Assembly: GCF_001039355.2 (NCBI RefSeq)
Contig: NW_019775666.1
Coordinates: 36,527-98,526 of the forward strand
Reading direction: 5' to 3'
DNA: 62,000 nucleotides
Source of the DNA: Lingula anatina
Lineage: Eukaryota > Brachiopoda > Lingulata > Lingulida > Lingulidae
Made by a program: the position numbers and the translations under genes. Below the pieces are notes generated by a model that saw nothing but the letters and a program-made list of their open reading frames with translations, ran no database searches and was not told where the DNA came from. Below are positions 51,157 through 62,000 of this stretch, piece after piece. How positions within the stretch are numbered: position 1 is the first letter of the stretch; the number at the start of each line of letters is the position of its first letter.

Positions 51157-52950
51157 CTAAAGCGGAGTCTCTTCTATGATTTCATTACTTGTTAGGGGTA
51201 AGTTACTACAAGCAGATGCCAGAGTTTTGTGCACTATAACTGTGGAATCTCCCTGGTAAGAAAGCAGGTCAGAAAAACTGACCCTACGCTTGGGGCGAGA
51301 CGACTTATTATATGACGCACTATCTGAATTGGTCCCGTGAACTGGTAACTTATCTACAGATCCTAATTTGGAACTATTTATTTTTGGAGCATACGACTGA
51401 ATACTGTTGTCAGAAGAGTGATGTTTCTTGTTCCGTCTTAACCCCTTTTCATAGCTGTCTTTTCCACTCAACTGTTCTGGTACTGCTATTGACAAAGCTG
51501 CGCCAATATCACTACCTGAACTGCTAAGTGATACTTCAGTCTGCAAGGTACCGTTTGACACAGAACGATGGCAGCATCTGTGTTGCGAAACCTGCAGACG
51601 ATTAGGATTTGGCCTATCACAGGATAAACATAAACTTTGTGACCTCATCCGACCATTAGTCAATATGCCATCACCTTCAATGTTTTCATTATAACTATCG
51701 CAGTGAGGTATGGTGTATATGCTGCTGCCAGCTTTTCCATTTGAATGAGTACTTGTGTGCTCTTGTGTGGAACTTTTGCGACTGACAATGGATAAAGAGG
51801 CTGAGGACGATGAGGAATTCTGATGGAATTTCCGATGTTGCAGACTAGTTCCAGTGAAACGTCTCAGAATAAGTCTTAGGCAGCAGTCGGCCAAAACATG
51901 GCGGATTTGTTTGATGTTTACGCCATTTAGTAATGGTGAAGCCACAGACTTCAACAAAACCCCTGGATATAGATAGAGATGAATAGTTTCTGTCAAACCA
52001 GAAAAATTGGTAGCAACGCGTAACAGTATATACATGAGCAATGGCGTATAGGATATAAATAAAATAATTGCATTTCCCACTGTCAGTTTGACAAATTTAA
52101 TACTCCGCCTACATTCTCTACTAAACTGAGCCAAGTGATGGTCAGTCTTCTGTAGTTGCCTCACTAAGGCACTAATTTTCAAATGCAATGCCACAGTAAT
52201 CAGTATAAACACAAAATAGGCAATTACGAATGAGATCAAGTAAGAATAGGTATAGAATTCATAGAATTTTTCAGAGGAGTAATTCTCCGAGTTGCTCCAC
52301 CCCATCTGAGGTGCAAATCCGAAGACGAAGGCACAGTTCCACGAGAATACTACAGTTCCTATCACAATGTGTTTCTGTATATGTTTCACATATTCTAACG
52401 GGTAAGCTATGCGCAGATAGCTTTCCCAAGACAGTCCCAGCACCATGCAACAGGAAGCAACCATGGAACAAAACAGCACACTTTCTCCAAGGAAAAGATT
52501 GTTTTTGCCAACCTCACCAAACTGGATGAAAAAATGTTTGGTGATACCAAACACGCCAGCCAAAATGTCCGCCACGCACAAACTGCGTATGAAGATAAGT
52601 GTGGGACTCCGGCCTCCTGTTGTGAATTTTGCTGCCATTAAAATGGCACTGTTCAATACAACTGCAACTACTGCAAACACCAGTAAAACAATCCCAGCGA
52701 TCTGTTGTTCCAGAGAACCAAATTCCTGTTGATGACTAATATTGCTTCTGCCAGTATTCGATTTATTGTCCAAATCCAATGTGCTGAACCCCACCAAAGA
52801 GTCATTGACAAAAGATGTATTCACAACAAAAACATTACCAAATGAGTCAGTAGTCTGCAATTCTGCACTCCATGTTGTTAAAACAGTACTGTTTGGAAAA
52901 TGTCTTAGGCTTGTCTTGCTAAATGCTTGAGTGGGCGTGGTGTTGAGCAT
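51157..52950 (-). CDS. class A (MECA-like) G protein-coupled receptor with non-canonical motifs
   Basis: Single open frame of 597 codons from ATG at 52950-52948 to the stop at 51157; upstream in-frame codons reach a TAA at 53016-53014 without another ATG. The N-terminus (about 1-82) has several N-glycosylation sequons (NTT, NST, NTS, NDS, NKS, NIS). Seven membrane segments follow: TM1 with Asn100, TM2 LCVAD with Asp128, TM4 with Trp204 and PQMGW after it. TM3 lacks the usual Cys at 3.25, and PLEYVKH follows it, as in melanocortin/EDG/cannabinoid/adenosine receptors. DRY is ESY (176-178), CWxP is ISYTP, NPxxY is SPLLN. A CC pair (356-357) suggests palmitoylation. The tail of about 240 residues is Ser-rich, with KRRVSF and a terminal ETPL. 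Ligand unknown. Confidence 0.9.
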   Translation of the reverse strand: MLNTTPTQAFSKTSLRHFPNSTVLTTWSAELQTTDSFGNVFVVNTSFVNDSLVGFSTLDLDNKSNTGRSNISHQQEFGSLEQQIAGIVLLVFAVVAVVLNSAILMAAKFTTGGRSPTLIFIRSLCVADILAGVFGITKHFFIQFGEVGKNNLFLGESVLFCSMVASCCMVLGLSWESYLRIAYPLEYVKHIQKHIVIGTVVFSWNCAFVFGFAPQMGWSNSENYSSEKFYEFYTYSYLISFVIAYFVFILITVALHLKISALVRQLQKTDHHLAQFSRECRRSIKFVKLTVGNAIILFISYTPLLMYILLRVATNFSGLTETIHLYLYPGVLLKSVASPLLNGVNIKQIRHVLADCCLRLILRRFTGTSLQHRKFHQNSSSSSASLSIVSRKSSTQEHTSTHSNGKAGSSIYTIPHCDSYNENIEGDGILTNGRMRSQSLCLSCDRPNPNRLQVSQHRCCHRSVSNGTLQTEVSLSSSGSDIGAALSIAVPEQLSGKDSYEKGLRRNKKHHSSDNSIQSYAPKINSSKLGSVDKLPVHGTNSDSASYNKSSRPKRRVSFSDLLSYQGDSTVIVHKTLASACSNLPLTSNEIIEETPL

Positions 52951-53256
52951 AGCTCTAGCACAGAGATTGAAGCGCAGTGCTCTCAACACATCTTCAAAGA
53001 GCTGTTGCAATGCTTAAAAATTTCAAATAACTTGTTCCTTCCTTGGCCATATACTTGGTGTTCTGATTTTCAGAAGCATATCTCATAACAATTTAATCTG
53101 CGTTCTTGTCAAAGTTGACCTCACAGTTAAATGAAAAACCTGTCGTCTGCTAAAAACTCATTGCCAATGCCTCACAAGCCCAAGGCTGATTACGTAGTCT
53201 ACTGTATCAAACGGCACCATGTTCCGAGTTGACTGCACAATGGTACAAATGGAAAC
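52951..53256 (-). other. probable 5' UTR part of the GPCR exon, with an upstream open frame
   Basis: A strong acceptor (TTTTTGCACTTTTTCAG on the minus strand) ends at 53257, so the GPCR exon probably begins at 53256. A 20-codon upstream frame (ATG at 53220-53218, MVPFDTVDYVISLGLVRHWQ, stop at 53158) lies before the receptor start and could dampen its translation. Confidence 0.5.
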
Positions 53257-55032
53257 CTGAAAAAGTGCAAAAACAAGATAAGATTCATGTATATATAGAG
53301 ACAAAATGACAAAGATCAAACTTCTCAACACGCACAATACTGGCAATAAAATGAATTATTCATTGTGTGAGCTAAAATTGTCTTTATTTGTTTGCCTCAT
53401 CAGAAGCACGCATCTTTGGCATTTACTTTATTTTGTCAAATTTCTAGGAACCAAGCTATAATTATTCATACTTGCCCATCAAACTGTCATTTAAGATGGG
53501 AATACATAGCTTGATATTAACTAATCGCAAAATGCATGTTACCAGGTACAAATGATAAAATATGAATGCACTTTATTTATGGATTACATTTTTCTGAGAA
53601 AGATATTCTGGGTGACATTTTTGATTTCAAAGTTTAACAGGTCAACAGAGCATTCATTAGTATTAAAACAATGTGGAAATGGGCCACACAAAATAAAAAT
53701 CTCACAACTTTCTATCAAACAAAAAGGGAGATTGGGATTCTCTTCAATAGTTTGCTGTCTAATGTGCTTTTCAGTTATTAAAAAATGTGAATAAATGGTA
53801 TTAAATATGAATATCTTTAAAAAAAAACTTTTTGGATACATGATCCTGATAACAATCATTAACTTAAAACTATTAAGATTCATGACAGAACTTCATTAAA
53901 AGGTCATACTGGAAACCAAATGTGATATATTCACAACAGACTGAAAAGGTCAATGAAAGTTCTAGGTAGAAACTATGCAAGACCAAAGACTCAGCTTATC
54001 AAGAGCTTACTTTATAATCTCTTATCTGCATATGAACTGAGTGTAACAAACATGATATGACAATGTAACATCACTGACAATAATTTTAACATGCATTAAT
54101 AGTGATTTAACAAAATTTCTATAGCCAAATAACTAAATTAAGATACATAAAAGCCAGAAAAAATTATTTTAAGTAGAAAAAAGTCAGCAATTCTAACTTC
54201 TGGCTCTAAATCAAAGAAAAAAGTTAGGGATTTTAAGTTCTGGCTCAAGGCTTAGATTCTAGCTTAAAACTAATAAGTGGCTTAACCTCCTGCCAGAGAG
54301 CAATGCACAGACTTAATTAAGTCTCCTGCAGTAAAATCTTATTAACCAAACTAAAAAATACATCTGCAAAAAATCCAGATATTCATCAAAATGAAATACT
54401 ACTGATCTGGATCAAGTAGAATAATCTGCATATCATTTCTGTTACTTGGAAAAACCTTAATATAATCCATTCAGAATCTCCTCCTAACTATCAGCTTTAT
54501 CTTGAGCCAAGGTACCAGAAGTTAAAATCCTATTTTTGTATGATGCGTGTTTCATCCGATATATATAATTGCAACAACAGTATCAATCCACATCCTTACA
54601 TGACACCAAATCATTATTTAGAAATATATTTTCTTGAGACAATCTAAATAAAACATATCCAGTAATTTAATACATGAGTAACAAGGGGTACTATGCAGTT
54701 GGGTTTCAGAATTTGTAGAAATTTCAACAAAATAACAGATAAAATATTGTTACTTTTCAATACCATTACTTTCACTCATCTTAAAATAATAACTGAACAC
54801 ATCAGTCTTAATTGGTACACATGTACCTTGTAAAGTACCAGATACCTTTGATCAAATAGTTATTGTAAATTACTTTTTTTTAAACTGAGGAAAGACAAGT
54901 CAACAAAATCTCTGAATTATCCATTAAACAAGTGTTTTCCAGATGAAGTATGGGATGCTTGTGTAATGCCTTTCATATCAATTACAGTTTGAGAAAATCT
55001 GTGTGTGTGTGTGTGTGTGTGTGTGGGGGGGG
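53257..55032. other. upstream of the GPCR, no exon recognised
   Basis: AT-rich, with no recognisable coding exon. Ends in a (GT)n tract (55000-55025) and a G-run that abut the assembly gap. Confidence 0.6.
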
Positions 55033-55513
55033 NNNNNNNNNNNNNNNNNNNNNNNNNNNNNNNNNNNNNNNNNNNNNNNNNNNNNNNNNNNNNNNNNNNN
55101 NNNNNNNNNNNNNNNNNNNNNNNNNNNNNNNNNNNNNNNNNNNNNNNNNNNNNNNNNNNNNNNNNNNNNNNNNNNNNNNNNNNNNNNNNNNNNNNNNNNN
55201 NNNNNNNNNNNNNNNNNNNNNNNNNNNNNNNNNNNNNNNNNNNNNNNNNNNNNNNNNNNNNNNNNNNNNNNNNNNNNNNNNNNNNNNNNNNNNNNNNNNN
55301 NNNNNNNNNNNNNNNNNNNNNNNNNNNNNNNNNNNNNNNNNNNNNNNNNNNNNNNNNNNNNNNNNNNNNNNNNNNNNNNNNNNNNNNNNNNNNNNNNNNN
55401 NNNNNNNNNNNNNNNNNNNNNNNNNNNNNNNNNNNNNNNNNNNNNNNNNNNNNNNNNNNNNNNNNNNNNNNNNNNNNNNNNNNNNNNNNNNNNNNNNNNN
55501 NNNNNNNNNNNNN
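55033..55513. other. assembly gap (N)
   Basis: 481 undetermined bases directly after a GT repeat and G-run. Any frames across it are meaningless. Confidence 1.
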
Positions 55514-58500
55514 CGACTGTTCAGAAGTGACAACATAACATAACTAGGCCAAATGGCCAAACTAGGCAAATTTTTCTGAAAAAAAGGCCTTGAATTCACT
55601 AATAATTTTTTTCAGTTTTTTCCTTGGTGAAAAACAGGCCATTTGACTATCAATTTTATCATGCAGCTGCTCTGAAAAGGGGCAATGAATCCCTTGTATT
55701 CCTTATTGTTGTTTTGCCTTTGGTTCAAAACAAACCATTCAACAAACAATCAAATAATAAAACAAGTATTGATTCTTCACTCAGACTCTCAAGTTGTTTT
55801 TCAGACCTTGGTCATTATCACATATCTAGGGCCTGAAATACAACGCAATCAAGTTGTATCAAGCCAATAAATCCAACTTAGGATATACCTAGTAGTAACA
55901 ATCAAATAAACAGGTATAAAAAATTCAAATAATATCAGAGTTAATATCAATGTAAAAGGAACAGTTATTGTAGCATACATCCACCCACATAACTGCCTAC
56001 AGGAACTGTCTCTTAGAAATTGACCACAAAAGATATAACTATCTACATGCATACATGAAATAAAAAATAAAAGGTCAGTTAGTATCTAGGGTCTCACACT
56101 ACATTATTAACATGGTATCAAATAGTTAATGCTCTCACTTCAGTACTTATGTCACGGAAGTCAACTTCTCAGTTAACACCTAAAGAAAACTGTTTTTTAA
56201 TATCGAAGTGACTGTAGCATCCACTATTCTATCCTGGCCACAAGCCATAGGCACACCTTTTAATGTCTGATACAGTGGTAGTCAAATCAATTACTTACTT
56301 TCATTTCGCTTTGGCAATTCACAGTAAGCAAAATTTAATTATAAAATTAATTTAAAAAATGATAAAAAATAAGCCAATGAAATAAAACAATGATTTTAAT
56401 GTCGCTTCTAAGATATAAATAATTTCATTTTCATTCTTAAACTCAATCATGGCTCTTTAACCGTCAGACAAGCTGTTGTTTTACAAATAATCAATGTTGT
56501 GAATCAATGTTCTGTAATGAAATGATGCATAAACAACCTGTTCATCTAACTGTTATAAACATTTAATAGTGCTGCAACAGAAGCCTTTCATTATAAAGTC
56601 CATCAATTTTTGCTCTAGGTAGAAACACAAGTTAAAATCTGATCTGTACTTACCTCACCCCTCATATTTCTAGTCCAAGTAAGTGCTGCAATTTATGTGG
56701 GACAGACTGCTCAAAGGCAAAATAATTAGACTAATTCACTTTCTCCTCTTGTTCACTTAATAACTGTGATAAAATTTTCATGTCCTGTGCATTAGAAACT
56801 ATGTTCACACGGGTAAAATTAGAACAGTTTCTGATTTGGTCTATTCTGAGTCATTGTTAAAAATGTGTTTATCTGTTTGAAGCTGTTCTGGCCTACATGT
56901 TAACAAACTTCCATACAAAATTTTCAAACCTTTTATCTCTTTTTCTCTTGGATGACTCTTTGAAAATCTAGCCCAGAAGCAGACTTTTTTGACTAATAGT
57001 AATAGTACCATAAAAACATTCATAAACTAGTATATCTTTCTAACCATATTGAAAGAAAACTTCTGACACCTGCATCAGTTACCAGTATTGTGCAAGAATA
57101 ATTGAAATAATCACCCATGATATAAATTTTCCTGTCAATTTTGACAGTTAAAGTGAAATAATTTATACTGAAATGGAAATAATGATTCAAAGAATAATCA
57201 CTCTCACACGTATGCCCCTATACGTTTAATTACTGATCGGCACATATAACAGGTCTGTAGCCAGTGATTTCAAAGAGGAGCAGATGAGTATTTTTTTTAT
57301 CAAGAAACCTATCCTAGAGTTCATACCAAATTTAGATTAAGAGCAGACCTTTTCCTGTCCAAAGTGGTGGCTAGTTCACCCCCTGACCCCCCCCCCCCCC
57401 CATGTCTGTGCAGGAGCCATATCAAAATTAAATCTCTGACAGATATTTCTATCTTCAAATTGCTTCAAAAGTCTTTGCTCCTTAAAATGGCCGTAATATT
57501 ATATCAGTCAATGGCACAGTTTTAAAAAACCTAGATATATCAAATGAAAAAAATTATTTCAAGTTATCTCCTACCCTATCCCCTTGAGATATAGTTCATA
57601 AACAAAACTGCACTTACATGCAGCTGAGTGAAGTCCTTACCTCTGGAAGTGGAAGCTGAATTGCAATCTCCCTATCATGCCTGGATGATGTGACGGTTTA
57701 ACACAATCAGGTAAGATTACATAGAAATACAAACAGAAGGGAGAGGTATGGATTGTAATTAATCTTCCTCTTCCAAATGTCATTGAAAACCAATCCAAGT
57801 GTGACTTTAAAAAATCCCCATTCATCACTCACTGTGAAGAGTACCAGTAGGGCATGCAGATGCTTGAAACACAGCCTGCCTCCAATCTGTAGCCTATCTA
57901 ACATTGATATCTACACACCTACAAATAGACCTTCATGTTTCTAATAACAATACTGGTGATTATGACAAGCCATAAGCTGTGAAACCCTGAAGTGAAGCAC
58001 TACTATGTTTTCTCAGTACATCATCTTATATATCACACTTTAGGAAGATAAAGTACCCTGGAGAGAACATAATGTGGCCCTTGGGACAATGTGACTTTCT
58101 TTACTTTTGTGTGAACTTAGCTTTTGTTGCGTAAATACATAAATAAATAAAATAAATATATTAATTAATTAATTAATTAAAATAAAACTTACTTTTTCGG
58201 CACCCTCTGTATTTTCCTACATTCTACTATCTGTTGAAAAAACACAGAACAGGAACAAAGCAAAAAGTAGAATTTTAAGCAGAGACTGCTATTTTACATT
58301 TTACTGCTTTCCTCAGGTAAAAACTACCCAGGAAAAGAGGAAAGAAACTCTACAATATATCCTATAAGTAATTTCTTGCTGTGACGCAAATCATACGTAA
58401 TTTCTATTTATGTTACTGACATGCTACAGAGCAATGACCGTCAGTCACTTAGCTACCATTTAAAATGAGTTTTGCGGACCTATAGTTAATGCGCACCAAC

Positions 58501-61500
58501 TCCACAGGACTCTCGGTGAATGTAATCAGATTAAAAGACTAACACGCCTGTTTCCAATGTTCTCGCATAATCACCAGCTTTTCTGCATTCTACTCAATCC
58601 CAGGTGAGTTGAACTGTTAAATCTGACTGCATTCAGTGAGAGCTCTCGTGAACGCTGCTTCAACTGTTGAAGTCATAATTGTGTTAGTTGTGACAATGCT
58701 AAGACTGCATTATTTCCAGCACACAATACAAAAGATGGACAGGTGTGATTTGACTCGAAATATTTAAATCTTACATACGCCATAAAAACAGTGTCAGACA
58801 TTTAGATCAAATAGTCAAAACCCATTTATAATTAGGCTTCAGTAATTTAGATTTGTGAAAGATGGTATTGTCTGGGCTAACCTCTTGTTGGAAAGTGTTT
58901 GCTTAAAACTTGAAAGTTCTACTTAGATAATGTGTTCTAGACACCTTTAAAATGCTTCAGTAGTTTCTTTAGACCACCTGGTATCAAATGATCTCTGATT
59001 ACAAGTTATTTCTTGGAAACAATCTCCTATCACATTCTTACGATGATAAATATCTTTCAATTTTTCTTTCAATTTTTTTTTCAGTCCTTGTCACACAATG
59101 AAGATACAAAGCTTATACCTTTGAAGCTAGATAATTGGGAAATCTATAATTGTTGGTACATATGAACTATGTAACATTATTGAATCATTTGAATGCATGA
59201 TATTAGAACCAGAAAAGGGCACTTTGCTCTTCAAGGGATAAGTTTTACGTGACTGATTTCACCAGGGATGTGTCCTATAGGAAGTTCACCATCATTGTAA
59301 AAACAATTAGCTCTGAGATTTTGCAGTCATTGTGAGGGAATTTCTAAAGCACAGAACGAGAATACCGCCGAGGCTTAAAAAAAAAAATGGTTTTGTAACC
59401 AAGTGGATTTTAAGATGGTAACTATCCAAGGCTTTACCTCCTATCAAGATGCGTTTGAATTTTATGCATCTAGCTAACTGGCAGACAGACACACAGACAA
59501 ACCTATGTCTTATCCAGGTGGATAATAAGAAGACCAATTAGTATTTGCAATGACACGTGAAAGCTAATAGGTTGAAAACAAGGCCACTCGACAAAGCCAG
59601 TCACAATAGACTGACAACAACAATTTTTTTTCATGAGCAAGAAATGAAAAAAAAAAAAAGTATAATTTTAGGTTGTCACATGCACTCTATTATTGTTTAA
59701 GTGGTGGTGGAATTATAGTTTCCACTTACCAAAAGACATTATTGTACCTTTAGGCTATGAAATATCATATATATTGTATGTAAATGGATCATTTTCTGAT
59801 CTGCAAGTCTATTTGATCACTAAGACCTGACATTATCGCATTTAGCTGTGGTTCGAACAACATATTCCCATAACAATATTTGATAATGTCAATTCATTGG
59901 GTACCTTATAATGTGGGGTTCATTAACTTTCAAGGGTGCATGTTAATGGGCAATGGTAATTGAAAAGGAATTAAGTATTATGAATTGTGTACTCATATAT
60001 ATTTCTTTGAAAAACAAATATTTTGTTTTAAATGACTTAATTACTGCTGGAAATGAGGATAAGGGAAAAAAACGTAAAATCTACACAAACTGTCTTGCAG
60101 ATTGCTAGTTTCATTTATTAATTATTACTTTATCAATTAATATTATGGACACAATGTTGATCAAAATGTTCTTATCATTGCCACCTTACCATAACTTTCA
60201 GATCTAATTCCACAACCGAATACCTTACACCTGAGAATTCTTTCCCTTTTGAAGCAAATTAATTTCTGGTTAGACGCCATGGTACTGTTGATGGTTTCAG
60301 CCACATTCCACACCCCCAAGTGACCACAAGGTGAACTTCCTATCACAATTCTAACTCTCCTTGACCTTATGTTTGAAACAAGACAAATATTAAGTCATAA
60401 TTGATTTATATATTCAATTAGAAAATCCTAATTTTATGTCTCCCGAGTTTCCTTAGATCTTTCCTGAAAACATTTATTGACTCCTGCAATAATTCTCAAG
60501 TTTAGTTTTTATAGTTTTTTCCATGCAATTCTGATATTGCTTAGCAATTATCTTAATCCCATCTTCTTAACTGCCTAATAGAACGATGCCATGCAATATG
60601 AGTATTTTAGAAGGGATAAATTCACACTCGTTCAAACAGCTGGCCCTTCAATCCTTTGTTCCAGCTCCATCTTTTTATAACATCTGCAGCTTTCCCATAA
60701 TCTATCACAGTACAATAATTCGCATAATTTGTTGTGCTCAAATTGGCATTACCCATTCACATAGTGTAATGAGCAAAAGTCTGCAATATCCTTTTTTAAT
60801 TACTGCTCAACATCTGCAAGAAGGAACTATTTATTGTCTGAAATCCTGATTCTTATGTTCCCTGGATTAATAAGAGCTAAAATACTGTTCTATTTCATGA
60901 TTACATGTCTCAATACTAGCACTAAAAATAAAAGATGCTGATATAAATTTTATCATAACCTGCACCTTTAATTTCCAAATATTTAAAAGATATTTTTATG
61001 ATGTTTTAAACACAAACCTGGTACTGTCTGCATTTCCAGTTTCATAAAAGAAACTTAAGGTTTTCAACAGTAAAGAAAGAGATAGAGTAAGAAATATGAA
61101 AAAAAACTGGATGAAACTAAAAGGAGAGAGAGAGAGAGAGAGAGAGAACAAGAGGAACCCATTTATGTGGAAACAATGGATGAGTAAAAGATACTACCAA
61201 ATATAACTAGTAATAAGTGGAAGACAGAACAAAGATATCTTATTCAAAAGTGTTCTCCCAACTACAATTTACCTGGTCACTTGTTACCATTGTAACTAAA
61301 CACATATTAGATATCTTAGTTAACAGACCATATTCTATCTATCACAATCTCTGATGAACCTCAAATTGAGAGCATTTTTCCCTACAACCAAACTACAAAG
61401 TTTGAAGTATTCACAATATTTTTCATTGTTTTTTCATTAAAATTATAACTTTTTTAAAAACATTGCATAAAAACTTTTTCCAACTACGCAAAATTTAATT

Positions 61501-62000
61501 ATTTAGTACCTTAATACATAACTGAAGCCCACAACTTACCTGGTTGATTAAATGGCTTCTCAGGTGGTTAAATGTTCAGGTTCAACATGTATAGACCTAC
61601 GCAATGTTTTCATGCATTGACAACAGTCTAGACCCAAAGCAGCCTGGGTTAAAATTGCTCCTACACATACCATTTTAATGTGATGACATTATTGAGCTAT
61701 CAATCACTTAGCTTATTGTCATAGAAATAAATCAGTCTCTAATATAATCAGAACTCAAGAGTCATGGAGTGGCTATTGCACTTGCATAACCTCACAAAAT
61801 TAACACATGCTTCAGCAATCGCTGATAATAGTTTAAGGAGGGTTTATGAAACATTTCCTAGAAATTGGTTTATTTTGAGGACACCACTCCTATGTCTGAC
61901 ATTCAATTTTGCGTGTTCTCTTTGTGGGTCAAAACAGTGCTTAGAAAACCTCTAATTGCATTCCAGACAAATGGTTCTCCTACATAAGTGACAAGTGGGG
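55514..62000. other. non-coding region; candidate upstream untranslated exons on the minus strand
   Basis: No coding exon supported. Consensus-like minus-strand donors occur at 56653 (GAG|GTAAGTAC), 57641 (CCAGAG|GTAAGG) and 61551 (AACCAG|GTAAGT). One or more could be 5' UTR exons of the GPCR transcript, or of the Tudor gene if it extends this far; this is only inference. Also present: a C-run at 57388-57401, (TTAA)n near 58158-58180, (GA)n near 61123-61147 and a copy of the CACCAGCTTTTCTG repeat family near 58480-58665. Confidence 0.45.
58480..58665. mobile_element. third copy of the CACCAGCTTTTCTG repeat family
   Basis: Shares AATCACCAGCTTTTCTG, CATTCTACT and CTGACTGCATTCAG with 33647-33846. 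The inverted ends are not clear, so the boundaries are approximate. Confidence 0.5.

Noticed and set aside
54950-55599. Long open frames across the gap
   Set aside because: They consist of undetermined bases.

Overview
The window is nuclear DNA of an animal. It is AT-rich and full of microsatellites, short inverted-repeat transposons, a LINE fragment and a tRNA-like SINE. Its genes are split by GT-AG introns whose phases can be followed exon by exon. The domains present (trefoil, D8C, SEA-like, extended Tudor, rhodopsin-class GPCR) and this repeat content suggest an invertebrate, most likely marine (ambulacrarian, lophotrochozoan or cephalochordate). The species cannot be fixed from the sequence. 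The assembly has one 481-base gap (55033-55513) and one isolated N (23035) that sits at a suspicious exact duplication.

Layout. 1-3570: intergenic, with a hAT-like MITE. 4006-34921 (+): a large gene for a membrane-anchored mosaic mucin. I reconstructed it as 15 coding exons (14 if the 335-bp duplication is an assembly artefact); all junction phases agree and the joined frame ends in one stop. The product has a signal peptide, 2-3 trefoil domains, a Thr/Ser-rich mucin exon, a D8C domain (the eight-cysteine module of uromodulin, GP2 and OIT3), a Thr-rich linker, a SEA-like module with a furin-type site, one membrane segment, a cysteine cluster and an acidic tail. Its first intron is about 17.5 kb and holds a truncated CR1/Rex1-like LINE.

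38692-46331 (-): the 3' part, or possibly all, of a gene with a CCCH zinc finger followed by one extended Tudor domain, which suggests a germline or piRNA-pathway factor. It lies tail-to-tail with the mucin gene. One of its introns carries a block of roughly 0.88-kb tandem repeats; each ends in a hairpin-tipped element that also occurs beside the duplicated trefoil exon.

51157-52950 (-): an intronless coding region for a class A GPCR of about 597 residues. It resembles the MECA group (melanocortin/EDG/cannabinoid/adenosine), but the DRY, CWxP and NPxxY motifs are all altered. Its long tail has an RRVSF motif and a C-terminal class I PDZ ligand. From 53257 to the end I find no convincing coding exon, only possible 5' UTR exons, repeats and the gap.

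The three genes show no operon-like link. The most unusual item is the mucin: a furin-cleavable SEA-like membrane anchor joined to trefoil and D8C modules, as expected of a mucosal or epithelial surface glycoprotein.
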